Shown: positions 9,804 to 20,737 of the stretch, one piece after another | Layout: the number at the start of each line of letters is the position of its first letter | How positions within the stretch are numbered: position 1 is the first letter of the stretch | Source: an uncultured Dokdonia sp. | GTDB lineage: Bacteria; Bacteroidota; Bacteroidia; Flavobacteriales; Flavobacteriaceae | DNA: 64,000 bases | Assembly: GCA_938002835.1 (NCBI GenBank) | Contig: CALKZS010000010.1 | Span: forward strand, 1-64,000 | Direction of reading: 5' to 3' | The notes under the pieces: model-generated | Told to the model about the DNA's origin: nothing | Database searches by the model: none | What the model saw: the letters and a program-made list of their open reading frames with translations, nothing else | Position numbers and translations under genes: made by a program

Positions 9804-12185
9804 ATGAAAAAATATACAGTATTTCTTATAATTTTAATGTGTTATGCTTTCGCGAAAGCGCAACACACCTCCACTCATAAACGTGCAAAAATACATCTAG
9901 ACGAAGCTCATTCGTTGCAACAGCTTTCTCAAATGGGTGTACCTGTTGATCACGGAATTAGAAAAAAAGGAATGTTTATCATTTCAGACTTTTCTACAGA
10001 AGAGATTAATATGTGTATTGCTAATGGATATGAAGTAACTATTTTACACGAGGATATTAAATCTTTTTACAAAAATCAATCTAGAGAACAATCTAGAAAT
10101 TCTAGAAACACTACCTGCTCACAAACCGATATTTTAACTTTTGAAACCCCTCAAAACTTTAATCAAGGATCAATGGGAGGTTATCTAACGTATCAAGAAC
10201 TTTTAGACGAGTTAGATGATATGGCTTCTCAATACCCAAATCTAATAACTCAAAAAGCACAAATAGGAGATTTTCTTACTGAAGGTACTCCAGATAATTC
10301 TGTAACTCCTTCCATAGGAGGTAATCCTATTTATTGGTTAAGAATAAGTGATAATGCTAATACAGATGAAGATGAAACTGAAGTTTTATATACCTCTATT
10401 CACCACGCAAGAGAGCCTATGTCTCTTATGAACTTAGTATTTTATATGTGGTTTTTATTAGAAAATTATGATACAGATCAAGACATACAAAATATTGTAA
10501 ATAACACAGAACTCTATTTTATTCCAGTAATTAACCCTGATGGGTACTTGTATAATCAAGTAACAGATCCTAATGGGGGCGGTCTCTGGCGTAAAAACAG
10601 GAAAGACACTAACGGTGTAGATAATAATAGAAACTATAATTATTTTATTAATGGAGATCCTAATAATGGATCTTGGGGAGGACCTGGTTCATCAAATAAT
10701 CCCAATAATCAAACTTATAGAGGCGCTGCTCCTTTTTCTGAAGTAGAAAACCAAGCTATAAAGTGGTTTGTAGAACAGCACGAGTTTGTTCTAGCATTAA
10801 ATAATCATAGTTTTGGAGAGTTATTATTTTTTCCGTTTGGATATGCAAATGTCCCTACACCTGATGAAGATTTGTATTTAAGCTTAGGTTCATTACTCAC
10901 TTCTCAAAATGGATATTCTGAGATACGAGATAGTCCTTTTTCTGGAGAAAGTGATGACTTTATGTATGGTACCGTAGGTACTCATTCTAAAATATTTGCA
11001 TTTACACCAGAAATAGGTACTTCTTTTTGGCCTCCAGCTAGCAGTATAGAAAGAATTTGTAAAGAAATGATGTTTCTTAATCTTGAAGCTGCTCGCGTTA
11101 GTCAAAATCACGCAAACATAGAAGACACATCTCTTACTTTTATTGAATCAATAACAGAAGCACAGGCTTCTTTTTCTATACAAAGACTTGGTATTACAGG
11201 GAACGGGACATTTACAGTGAGTCTAGAACCTGTTTCTAGTAATATTATATCTAATGGAAGTGCTATAACATTTACATCACTAAATGAATTAGAAATAACC
11301 AATGGAAATATAGGTTATGATTTAGACCCAAATATTGAAGATGGAGATCTTATTGAATATAACCTTATATTAGATAATGGAGTGTATACAACAACAATTC
11401 CATTTACCAAAACCTTTGGTATTTCAGAAACATTATTGAGTGATCCTGGAGATAACACTCAAAATTTTGAAAATACAAACTGGGGAACTACAACTGCTAC
11501 TTTTGTTTCGGCATCTAGTTCTATTACAGATTCACCTTCGGGTAATTATTCAAATAACCTACAAAGTGCAATAACCTTATCGGAGCCACTAGATCTTACA
11601 AACGCATTATCTGCATCTGTAAGTTATTATGCTCGTTGGGATATTGAAGATACCTGGGACTACGTTCAGTTTGAAATTTCTACAAATGGTGGAAGCACTT
11701 GGGAACCACAATGTGGTAGACATACTACTGCTGGCTCTAATAATCAGCCTGTAGGAGAACCATTATATGACAGTTTACAAGAAGAATGGGTATTTGAACA
11801 AATAGATTTAAGTGATTATTTAGGTCAAAATATTATAGCTAGGTTTAACCTTGTAACAGACTCTGGTGTGACTGAAGATGGTTTTTACTTTGATGATCTT
11901 GCATTTAATGTCATTCAAGAAGAAAACTTAAGTGTAGTAGATTCTAATGAACTAAGCAATAGCTATACAGCCTTCCCTAACCCTACACACGATAATGTTG
12001 AGATCACTTCAAGAACTGCAAATTATACAGCTACAGTGCTCAATATTTTAGGTCAAGAAATAAGTTCAAAAAGTACAAATACAGGTAATCTAACTATTGA
12101 CCTAAGTACGTATACTAATGGTATTTATTTTGTAAAGCTTCAAGAAGCTGCAAACACTAGTATTCTAAAAATAATCAAACACTAA
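9804..12185 (+). CDS. secreted M14-family zinc carboxypeptidase with T9SS C-terminal sorting domain
   Basis: HHAREPMS, INPDGY, RKNRKDTNGVDNNRNY, TPEIGTSFWP; C-terminal AFPNPTHDNVEI...NGIYFVKL...ILKIIKH. Confidence 0.92.
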   Translation: MKKYTVFLIILMCYAFAKAQHTSTHKRAKIHLDEAHSLQQLSQMGVPVDHGIRKKGMFIISDFSTEEINMCIANGYEVTILHEDIKSFYKNQSREQSRNSRNTTCSQTDILTFETPQNFNQGSMGGYLTYQELLDELDDMASQYPNLITQKAQIGDFLTEGTPDNSVTPSIGGNPIYWLRISDNANTDEDETEVLYTSIHHAREPMSLMNLVFYMWFLLENYDTDQDIQNIVNNTELYFIPVINPDGYLYNQVTDPNGGGLWRKNRKDTNGVDNNRNYNYFINGDPNNGSWGGPGSSNNPNNQTYRGAAPFSEVENQAIKWFVEQHEFVLALNNHSFGELLFFPFGYANVPTPDEDLYLSLGSLLTSQNGYSEIRDSPFSGESDDFMYGTVGTHSKIFAFTPEIGTSFWPPASSIERICKEMMFLNLEAARVSQNHANIEDTSLTFIESITEAQASFSIQRLGITGNGTFTVSLEPVSSNIISNGSAITFTSLNELEITNGNIGYDLDPNIEDGDLIEYNLILDNGVYTTTIPFTKTFGISETLLSDPGDNTQNFENTNWGTTTATFVSASSSITDSPSGNYSNNLQSAITLSEPLDLTNALSASVSYYARWDIEDTWDYVQFEISTNGGSTWEPQCGRHTTAGSNNQPVGEPLYDSLQEEWVFEQIDLSDYLGQNIIARFNLVTDSGVTEDGFYFDDLAFNVIQEENLSVVDSNELSNSYTAFPNPTHDNVEITSRTANYTATVLNILGQEISSKSTNTGNLTIDLSTYTNGIYFVKLQEAANTSILKIIKH
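9846..9859. repeat. GCTTTCGCGAAAGC palindrome (intragenic, signal peptide)
   Basis: Exact 14-mer, +42 from start codon. Confidence 0.97.
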
Positions 12186-12316
12186 TTATATTGATACATC
12201 TTATAGAAAATCAAACACATACCAAGTAAAAAATAAAGATCTTATCGTATTTTATGAATATGATAATAAAAACCGTTCAAAATTTCCTATTTTGTAACAA
12301 AAAATAAGAGACCTTT

Positions 12317-14086
12317 ATGGATATAACAAGACTTTTTGATTTTCCGTATTACCAACTGGAAAAATTCAATTTATCTGACGCACTCGTTACCAAAAAAAAT
12401 GGTGAATGGGTAGCTACATCTACACAAGAATATATTAATAAGGCAAACGCTATAAGTAGAGGGTTGCTAAGACTGGGAGTTAAAAAAAATGATAAAATTG
12501 CTATTATATCATTAAATAATCGAACCGAATGGAATATTTGTGACATTGGTATATTACAAATAGCCGCACAAAACGTGCCTATATATCCTACTATTTCTGA
12601 AGAGGATTATGCATATGTTTTAAATCATTCTGAATCGATATATTGCTTTGTCTCTTGTACTGAAGTACGTGATAAGGTAATGGCAATTAAAGACCAGGTT
12701 CCTTCTCTTAAAGAAGTTTATTCTTTTGATGAACTATCAGATTGTAAAAATTGGTCTGAAATACTAGATCTTGGTGCAGACGACAGTAATCAAGATGAAG
12801 TAGAAACACTAAAAAATTCAGTCTCTACAAAAGATCTAGCCACTCTTATTTATACTTCAGGAACTACTGGAAGACCTAAAGGTGTGATGCTTTCCCACGA
12901 AAATATTGTTAGTAATTCGCTAGCAAGTGCGCATAGATTACCTATACCAAAAGATAATGTGAAAGCATTAAGTTTCTTACCTGTATGCCATATATACGAA
13001 CGTATGTTAATGTATTTATATCAATATAAGGGAGTATCCATATACTTTGCAGAATCTATAGAAACCATTAGTGATAACCTTAAAGAGGTAAAACCTATTG
13101 TAATGACAGCTGTACCTAGATTACTTGAAAAGGTATATGACAAAATAATTGCAAAAGGTGCAGATCTTTCAGGTATTAAAAAGGCATTATTTTTCTGGGC
13201 AGTAGAGATTGGTCTTAAATATGAACCATATGGTGAGAATGGATGGTGGTATGAGAAAAAACTAGGTCTAGCTCGTAAAATCATTTTCTCAAAGTGGAAA
13301 GAAGGTTTAGGAGGAAATCTTAAACTTATTGCTTCTGGAAGTGCTGCACTGCAACCTAGGCTGGCTCGCATTTTTAATGCTGCCGAAATGGGAATTATGG
13401 AGGGTTATGGTCTTACAGAAACCTCTCCAGTAATATCTGTAAATGATATGAGAGATGGTGGGTTTAGAATAGGTACTGTGGGCAAACTATTACCTGGTGT
13501 AGAAGTAAAAATTGCCGAAGATGGTGAGATTTTAGTAAAAGGTCCTAATGTAATGATGGGATATTACAAAGATCAAGCAAAAACAGATGAAGTGATTAAA
13601 AATGGATATTTCCATACTGGAGATATTGGACATATAGATGCTGATGGATTTTTGAAAATTACTGATCGTAAAAAAGAAATGTTTAAAACATCTGGAGGAA
13701 AATATGTTGCTCCTCAACTTCTAGAAAACAGATTTAAGCAATCTCGTTTTATAGAACAACTAATGGTTATAGGAGAAGGAGAAAAAATGCCTGCAGCATT
13801 AATACAGCCCAATTTTGAATTTTTAGCAGATTGGGCCGCAAAAAAAGGAATTAAAGAAACTACCCCAGAAGCTTTAATTGCAAATGAACGTGTACAAGCA
13901 AGGTTCCAACAAGAAGTAAATGAAGCAAATGAGAGTTTTGCAAAATGGGAAAAAGTAAAAGTTTTTAGACTTACTAAAGATGCTTGGACAGTTGAAGGCG
14001 GTCACCTTACTCCTACTATGAAACTTAAACGTAAGATTATAAAAGAAATATACAAGGATCTATATAACGATATATACGGCCATTAA
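12317..14086 (+). CDS. AMP-dependent long-chain acyl-CoA synthetase
   Basis: TLIYTSGTTGRPKGVMLSH, GYGLTETSPVIS, DRKKEMFKTSGGKYVAPQ. Confidence 0.93.
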   Translation: MDITRLFDFPYYQLEKFNLSDALVTKKNGEWVATSTQEYINKANAISRGLLRLGVKKNDKIAIISLNNRTEWNICDIGILQIAAQNVPIYPTISEEDYAYVLNHSESIYCFVSCTEVRDKVMAIKDQVPSLKEVYSFDELSDCKNWSEILDLGADDSNQDEVETLKNSVSTKDLATLIYTSGTTGRPKGVMLSHENIVSNSLASAHRLPIPKDNVKALSFLPVCHIYERMLMYLYQYKGVSIYFAESIETISDNLKEVKPIVMTAVPRLLEKVYDKIIAKGADLSGIKKALFFWAVEIGLKYEPYGENGWWYEKKLGLARKIIFSKWKEGLGGNLKLIASGSAALQPRLARIFNAAEMGIMEGYGLTETSPVISVNDMRDGGFRIGTVGKLLPGVEVKIAEDGEILVKGPNVMMGYYKDQAKTDEVIKNGYFHTGDIGHIDADGFLKITDRKKEMFKTSGGKYVAPQLLENRFKQSRFIEQLMVIGEGEKMPAALIQPNFEFLADWAAKKGIKETTPEALIANERVQARFQQEVNEANESFAKWEKVKVFRLTKDAWTVEGGHLTPTMKLKRKIIKEIYKDLYNDIYGH

Positions 14087-14110
14087 AATATTTACAAGAG
14101 ATGTTATACA

Positions 14111-14148
14111 GCAATAACTAGTACAGTAACTTGTATCTAGTTATTGCT
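14111..14148 (+). terminator. intrinsic terminator hairpin
   Basis: GCAATAACTAG...CTAGTTATTGC followed by T-run, downstream of 14086 stop. Confidence 0.7.
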
Positions 14149-14200
14149 TTTTTAAATGGACTAAATATTTTCGCTTAAAGCGAAAATAAAATGCTATATA

Positions 14201-14836
14201 TTAAATCTTTCCCATTTTAATAAGTACAAATAAAATCACAATAGGAATAGCTAGTAAAATCACCATTAACAAATTGGTTTTCAACAAAACAGGAACTATC
14301 GCTAAAGTAATAATATAACCTCCTATTGCGCCTCCAAAATGCGCATCGTGACCTATATTATCATTGCGTTTTACCATACCATAAATAGTATAGAACATAT
14401 ATCCCACTCCAAATAACCAACCAGGAATAAAGAAATTAATAATCATCCCAGGATTTAAAAGGATCCCTGCATATACCACTCCCATTACAGCACCACTTGC
14501 ACCTACAGCAGAATAGTGATATTCATCTTTATGAAAATAATAAGAGAGTAAATTACCTGTAATAAGACTGCCTGCATATATAATCACAAAATTTACAATA
14601 CCAAGTCTGTATATCACAGAGTCTGCAAAGAAAAACAGTGATAACATATTAAAAATCAAATGTTGTGTATTTGCGTGTAAAAAAGCAGAAGAGACAACAC
14701 GTATTTGCTCTCCTCTTCGTATAGCTCCTATATTAAACTTATATTTCTCAAAAAAGGTATAATCATTAAACCCCTTCATAGAAAAGAGAGCATTTACTAC
14801 AATAACACCTATCACTACTGGATGTAAATCCATCAT
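14201..14836 (-). CDS. rhomboid-family intramembrane serine protease
   Basis: SAFLHANTQHLIFNM, VGASGAVMGV, DAHFGGAIGG. Confidence 0.88.
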   Translation of the reverse strand: MMDLHPVVIGVIVVNALFSMKGFNDYTFFEKYKFNIGAIRRGEQIRVVSSAFLHANTQHLIFNMLSLFFFADSVIYRLGIVNFVIIYAGSLITGNLLSYYFHKDEYHYSAVGASGAVMGVVYAGILLNPGMIINFFIPGWLFGVGYMFYTIYGMVKRNDNIGHDAHFGGAIGGYIITLAIVPVLLKTNLLMVILLAIPIVILFVLIKMGKI

Positions 14837-14900
14837 AAATCGTACGTTTTGCTTGTAAAGATAGCTATATTTGCGAGAGCATTTTCTTAATAAATAATAA

Positions 14901-15812
14901 ATGAAAGCAATACTTTTTTGGTTATTCTATCCATTATTATGGGTTATCTCTGTATTGCCTTTCCCTCTACTATACTTATATTCAGACTTTTTATACATTC
15001 TAGCATACTATATTATTGGATATAGAAAAAAAACAGTTCGTAATAATCTTGCACTTGCATTTCCAGAAAAGACATCTCAAGAGCGTCTTGTGATTGAAAA
15101 AAAGTTTTATCATCATATGTGTGATATGTTTTTAGAAATGATAAAATCTATGAATATTACAAAAAAACAACTTTTAGAACGTTATAAACCTACCAATGTA
15201 GAGCTTGTAGAAAAATATGATAATAAAAACCAAAGCTTTATAATAGTATTAGGGCACTATGCAAGTTATGAATGGATTTTTGCATTACAATTGTATATAA
15301 AACAGCCTGGATATGGCGTTTACAAAACAATAAAGCATAAACAACTTGATAATTTAATACGTAAAATAAGAGGGCGTTGGAATACATTTCTAATTGATAC
15401 AAAAAATACAATACGTACTATTAACAAGCATCAATTAGAAGGCAAAAGTGCTATTTATGGTTTTGTAGCAGATCAATCTCCTAGATTACACAAAGCACAT
15501 TTCTGGACCCAGTTTTTAGGACAAGAAGTTCCTTTTTTTACAGGTGTAGAACGTATGTCGATGCAGTTTGATTTACCAGTGGTTTATTACAATGTAGAGA
15601 AAGTAGGTCGTGGTCGCTACGAAGGTACTTTTCATACATTAGCCGAAAAAGGAGATCAAAGACAAGATGGTGAGATCACATCAATGTATGCACAATTACT
15701 TGAAAAGCAAATACGCAAAGAACCTGCCTATTATTTATGGACACATAGACGTTTTAAGTTTGTAGGTAAAAAAGAAGAAATATTAAAAAAAAATAAAAAA
15801 CAACAACATTAA
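14901..15812 (+). CDS. LpxL/HtrB-type lipid A biosynthesis acyltransferase
   Basis: YRKKTVRNNLALAFPEK, LGHYASYEW, DQSP, WTHRRFK. Confidence 0.88.
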   Translation: MKAILFWLFYPLLWVISVLPFPLLYLYSDFLYILAYYIIGYRKKTVRNNLALAFPEKTSQERLVIEKKFYHHMCDMFLEMIKSMNITKKQLLERYKPTNVELVEKYDNKNQSFIIVLGHYASYEWIFALQLYIKQPGYGVYKTIKHKQLDNLIRKIRGRWNTFLIDTKNTIRTINKHQLEGKSAIYGFVADQSPRLHKAHFWTQFLGQEVPFFTGVERMSMQFDLPVVYYNVEKVGRGRYEGTFHTLAEKGDQRQDGEITSMYAQLLEKQIRKEPAYYLWTHRRFKFVGKKEEILKKNKKQQH

Positions 15813-16168
15813 TTTTCTAAAGAGAATATAATAGCGCCTTCTTTAGAAGAAACTCCATTTCTAACAATATCAAAAATAACTACCCGTGTTTTTTTATCAG
15901 CTTTTTGAATAGCCTGTATTACTTTTTGATTCATTGTAGGTCCTTTTACTTGTAGTGTTGGTTGTCCTTGAATATGCACTTTAAACTCAGTGACGTCTGT
16001 GGTGCCGTCTTCTTCAATAAAAGAATATGTTGCTAGCGCTGTACGACTTATCTTTTGATACACAACAGGACCTTTGTTTTGCATTTTAGTCTTAGCTGTA
16101 GTTTCTTGAGAAAAAGTAGTAGTAGCAAAGCAGATAGTCATACATAGAAAACTTAAAAAAGACTTCAT
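15809..16168 (-). CDS. hypothetical secreted protein
   Basis: 119-aa ORF with signal peptide; convergent and overlapping the end of the upstream acyltransferase. Confidence 0.5.
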   Translation of the reverse strand: MKSFLSFLCMTICFATTTFSQETTAKTKMQNKGPVVYQKISRTALATYSFIEEDGTTDVTEFKVHIQGQPTLQVKGPTMNQKVIQAIQKADKKTRVVIFDIVRNGVSSKEGAIIFSLEN

Positions 16169-16229
16169 AAAATATTTTTTTTTAAATAACGATTTATGAA
16201 GTCTATTTAGTATAACAGCTTAATAATGG

Positions 16230-17618
16230 CTAAATTCCTGCAACTTCCTTTATCTGAGCAATCATATCATTTGCTACAGTATCTGCTTTTTCTTGCGTTG
16301 CAGCTTCTGTATAAATACGTATAATAGGTTCTGTATTAGACTTACGTAAGTGAACCCAGTGATGTTCAAAATCTATTTTTACACCATCTATGGTAGAAAT
16401 ATCTTCGTTTGCATAGGTGGTAGCCATTTTTTCTAACAACATATCTACATCAAGATCTGGTGTAAGCTGTATTTTTTGTTTACTCATAAAATATGGAGGA
16501 TAACAAGCTTTGAGTTCGCTCACCGAGATTTTAAGCTTTGCAAGATGTGTTAAAAACAAAGCAGTACCCACAAGGCTATCACGACCATAATGAGAAGCTG
16601 GATAAATAATACCTCCATTGCCTTCTCCACCTATAACAGCATTAACTGCTTTCATTTTTTCTACCACATTTACTTCACCCACAGCAGCAGCATAATATTC
16701 GCCTCCGTGTTTTCTTGTTATATCTCGCAATGCACGTGATGACGAAAGATTAGAAACCGTATTTCCTTTAGTTTCTCCCAGTACATAATCTGCACAAGCA
16801 ACAAGTGTATACTCTTCTCCAAACATTTCTCCCTTGTCATCTATAAATGCAAGTCTGTCTACATCTGGATCTACAACAATTCCAAAATCTGCATTTTCAT
16901 CAACGACCATTTTACAGATATCTCCTAAGTGTTCTTTTAAAGGCTCTGGGTTGTGCGGAAACTCTCCATTAGGAGTACAGTATAACTTTACAGGCTGCAC
17001 ACCTAACTCTTCAAGTAATCTTGGGATTGCAATACCTCCAGTAGAATTTACACCATCTACTACTACCTTAAATTTGGCAGCTTTAATTGCCTCTACATCC
17101 ACAAGTTCTAATGCCAGTACTTCATCTATATGAATATCTATATAAGCATCATTTGAAGTTTTCTTACCCAGATCATCTACTTCGGCAAAGTCAAAATCTT
17201 CGTTATCTGCATATTGTAATATTTTTTCTCCTTCGGCTCCATTCAAAAATTCTCCTTTACTATTTAATAGTTTAAGTGCATTCCATTGTTTTGGGTTGTG
17301 AGATGCTGTAAGAATAATACCACCATCTGCGTGCTCTAAAGGCACTGCAACTTCTACTGTTGGAGTGGTAGAAAGACCTAGATCTATCACGTGTATTCCC
17401 ATTCCAATCAAGGTGTTCATTACAAGTTCTTGTATCATCGCTCCAGAAATACGTGCGTCACGACCCACGACTACTCGGTAGGTTTCTTTGTTACGATCGT
17501 TTTTGAGCCAAGTTCCATAGGCTGCTGCAAATTTTACAGCATCTATGGGTGTGAGATTATCTCCAGTACGTCCTCCTATGGTTCCGCGTATTCCGGAGAT
17601 AGATTTTATTAATGTCAT
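16230..17618 (-). CDS. glmM: phosphoglucosamine mutase family
   Basis: ISGIRGTIGG, TASHNPKQWNALK, DPDVDRLAFID, GEGNGG. Confidence 0.88.
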   Translation of the reverse strand: MTLIKSISGIRGTIGGRTGDNLTPIDAVKFAAAYGTWLKNDRNKETYRVVVGRDARISGAMIQELVMNTLIGMGIHVIDLGLSTTPTVEVAVPLEHADGGIILTASHNPKQWNALKLLNSKGEFLNGAEGEKILQYADNEDFDFAEVDDLGKKTSNDAYIDIHIDEVLALELVDVEAIKAAKFKVVVDGVNSTGGIAIPRLLEELGVQPVKLYCTPNGEFPHNPEPLKEHLGDICKMVVDENADFGIVVDPDVDRLAFIDDKGEMFGEEYTLVACADYVLGETKGNTVSNLSSSRALRDITRKHGGEYYAAAVGEVNVVEKMKAVNAVIGGEGNGGIIYPASHYGRDSLVGTALFLTHLAKLKISVSELKACYPPYFMSKQKIQLTPDLDVDMLLEKMATTYANEDISTIDGVKIDFEHHWVHLRKSNTEPIIRIYTEAATQEKADTVANDMIAQIKEVAGI

Positions 17619-17632
17619 AATGTATGTTTTAC

Positions 17633-17646
17633 GCTTTCGCGAAAGC
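17633..17646. repeat. GCTTTCGCGAAAGC palindrome (intergenic, upstream of glmM)
   Basis: Exact 14-mer. Confidence 0.97.
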
Positions 17647-17797
17647 GTGATTAGTATCGTTAATTATTCTCCAAAAATACAGGTTTAATCGTTTAAAAGC
17701 ACAAAAGTTGTCATTTACTAAAACAGCACAAATACCTATACTGTTATAAAAGGCATAAACATTTACAGATTCAAACACATATTATTAACTTCACAAA

Positions 17798-18397
17798 ATG
17801 AATTTTTTAGCTCATATATATCTCACAGACAAGTTACCTTTAGAAACTATAGGTAATTTTATGGCAGATGGAATTAAAGGAAAAAAATACCTTAAATACG
17901 GAGATGAAATTCAAAAAGGAATTCTAATACACCGATGGATAGACAGTTATACAGATAGTCACCCCATTGTAAAACAAAGTACAAAGCGGCTTCACGCAAA
18001 ATATGGTCATTATTCTGGCGTGATTGTAGATATCTTATATGATCATTTTTTGGCAAAAAACTGGTCACACTATCACGATACAAAACTAGAGGTATATATC
18101 GCACAGTTTTATGATTTATTAAAAGAACATTATGACCTACTCACACCACGAATACAAAAAATGATGGTACCTATGATGGAACAAAACTGGTTGTTGAGCT
18201 ATGAAAGTCTTGAAGGAATAGAAACGGTACTTTATAATATGAATATACGCACAAAACGTCTCGTAGCAATGGATGAAGCCATTTTTGAGCTAAAAGAATA
18301 TTATACAGCGTTTGAAGAAGAGTTTACCGCTTTTTTTGAGCAACTAGAAGCTTTTGTAAAAGAAAAGCTTGTGGAGATAAATGAGTCGTATCGATAA
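17798..18397 (+). CDS. acyl carrier protein phosphodiesterase (AcpH-like)
   Basis: MNFLAHIYLTD, GNFMADGIKGKKY, HRWIDSYTDSHP, DHFLAKNWSHY. Confidence 0.88.
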   Translation: MNFLAHIYLTDKLPLETIGNFMADGIKGKKYLKYGDEIQKGILIHRWIDSYTDSHPIVKQSTKRLHAKYGHYSGVIVDILYDHFLAKNWSHYHDTKLEVYIAQFYDLLKEHYDLLTPRIQKMMVPMMEQNWLLSYESLEGIETVLYNMNIRTKRLVAMDEAIFELKEYYTAFEEEFTAFFEQLEAFVKEKLVEINESYR

Positions 18398-18426
18398 TTA
18401 CACACAAAATATACTTACTATAACTA

Positions 18427-20123
18427 TGAAAAAAATAATCTCTCTATTAGCTTTTCTAGCCATAATCATAAGTTGTAAAACAGAACAACAACCAAGAGAG
18501 ATCACTCGCGGGTTAATCACTCAAAAAGCAATGGTAGTTTCTGCGCGTGCAGAGGCTTCTCAAATAGGAAAAGATATAATGAAAAAAGGAGGTAATGCCT
18601 TTGATGCAATGGTCGCTACAGAAATGGCACTTGCGGTTGTATATCCTTATGCTGGTAATTTAGGTGGTGGTGGTTTTATGGTATATAGACTTGCAAATGG
18701 TGAAGTGGGTGCCTTAAATTATAGAGAAAAAGCTCCTGCTGCAGCGCATAAAGATATGTATCTAGATAGTCTAGGAAATGTGATTCCTAAACTTAGTACC
18801 GAAGGTGCAATGGCCGTGGGTATTCCTGGAACAGTTGCTGGTATTTTTGCGGCTCACGAAAAATTTGGCTCCTTACCTATTGAGCAATTACTACAACCCG
18901 TGGTAGATCTTGCAAAAAAGGGATATGTGGTTACAGAAAAACAAGCGGCTCGTTTTCATAAATACAGTTCGATATTTAGTGAAGTAAATGAAGATAGCAC
19001 GATGCTGTATAGTCACGCTTTTGCAAAAGCAGAAACCGTAAAAAATCTATCTCTCGCCAAAACCCTTGAAAACATTATCGCCAATGGAAAATCTGAGTTT
19101 TATGGAGGTGAAACTGGACAAAAAATGGTAGATTATATACAATCTAAAGGCGGAATAATGACGATAGAAGATCTCAAAAATTATGAGGCAAAATGGCAAG
19201 TACCCGTTATATTTAATTATGATAATTTGCGTATTATTTCTATGAGTCCGCCATCTTCTGGAGGGGTTTGTATGGCACAAATACTAGAATCTATAGAACC
19301 TTATGATATCTCTCAATATGGTCACAATTCTGAAAAAACAATACAACTACTCACCGAAGCCGAACGCCGTGCGTATGCAGATCGTAGTTTTTATCTAGGA
19401 GATCCAGATTTTGTAGATGTCCCAACAGCAACATTAATATCTGAGGCATATAACAAAAATAGAATGAATACTTTTAATTGGGATCAAGCTACTGTATCTA
19501 GTGAGATGGAATATGGCGAGATACCTGGATATGAAAGTATGGAAACAACCCACTACTCTATTGTAGATCAGTTTGGAAATGCCATCGCAGTAACCACAAC
19601 GCTTAACGGTGCTTATGGCTCTAAATTATATGTAGACGAGCTAGGCTTTTTCTTAAATAACGAAATGGATGATTTTTCTAGTAAGCCAGGTGTGCCAAAT
19701 ATGTTTGGACTTCTAGGCGCAGAGGCAAACGCTATTGCCCCTGGAAAACGTATGCTTTCTAGTATGACGCCTACATTAGTAGAAAAAGATGGTAAATTCT
19801 GGATGACGGTAGGAACACCTGGAGGGTCTACGATTATTACCTCTGTATTACAAACCATCTTAAATGTGCACGAGTTTGATATGGGAATGCAAGAAGCTGT
19901 AAACGCTCCACGTTTTCATCACCAGTGGTTACCAGATGTGGTAATGTTTGAACCAGATAGTTTTGACCAGCAACTTCTAAAAAGATTAGAAAACAAAGGG
20001 TATACTATTAATCAAGAAGATAGTCCTGTGATAGGAAAAGTAGACGGTATACTTGTACTCCCCGATGGATCTCTAGAAGGGGGTGCAGATAGACGTGGTG
20101 ATGATACTGCTGTTGGGTTTTAA
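18427..20123 (+). CDS. ggt: gamma-glutamyltransferase; likely start 18427 (MKKIISLLAFLAIIISC), not 18381
   Basis: GGNAFDAMVATEMAL, GNLGGGGFMVYR, TTHYSIVDQFGNAIAVTTTLN; lipobox. Confidence 0.9.
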
Positions 20124-20142
20124 TAAATTATACTTTTAAAAA

Positions 20143-20685
20143 GTGAATGTCAAATCATTAACAATATCCATTATAATTTTACTCATTATCACGAGTTGCT
20201 CCAACAATATTGGTCAATTAACTCCGATTAGATATGATTATGATCATTTAAAACTGACATTAAACTCGTCTTTATCTGATGCTATTAATGACCTTTGGAG
20301 ATGGGATTATATGACATCTAATAACAGCTCTCCTGATACTATTGGGGTAGATCATTATATGAATATCTCACAAGAAACATTTTTATATGATGGTCAAAAA
20401 ACGCAACCATTTCTAGGAATAACTACGTCTAATAATCGAATCACTGAATTTTCGGCAACAGTCATATTTAAGTTAGATGATACAGAAAAGAAGACTATTA
20501 ATAGATTGCTAGACAGTTTAACTATGTTTGATATTTTAAAAGATACAAAAGCTAGAGAAGCAATTATCGAAAAGGGGGTTTTCTACAACACAACCAATAC
20601 TGATGTTGAAGAAATGATTGAGTTAGAAATATCTCCTGAAGAATTTACTTTTGATAAAATCACCTATTCGATAAAGAATGAGTAA
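20143..20685 (+). CDS. hypothetical lipoprotein
   Basis: GTG start, LLIITSCSNN lipobox. Confidence 0.5.
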   Translation: MNVKSLTISIIILLIITSCSNNIGQLTPIRYDYDHLKLTLNSSLSDAINDLWRWDYMTSNNSSPDTIGVDHYMNISQETFLYDGQKTQPFLGITTSNNRITEFSATVIFKLDDTEKKTINRLLDSLTMFDILKDTKAREAIIEKGVFYNTTNTDVEEMIELEISPEEFTFDKITYSIKNE

Positions 20686-20737
20686 TACTATAACCATCTC
20701 TTTGCTAATCTCTTATATTATATAGTAAAAACTAAAA

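Noticed and set aside
13021-13717. Minus-strand ORFs within acyl-CoA synthetase
   Set aside because: Antisense shadows; host ORF has all adenylate-forming enzyme motifs.
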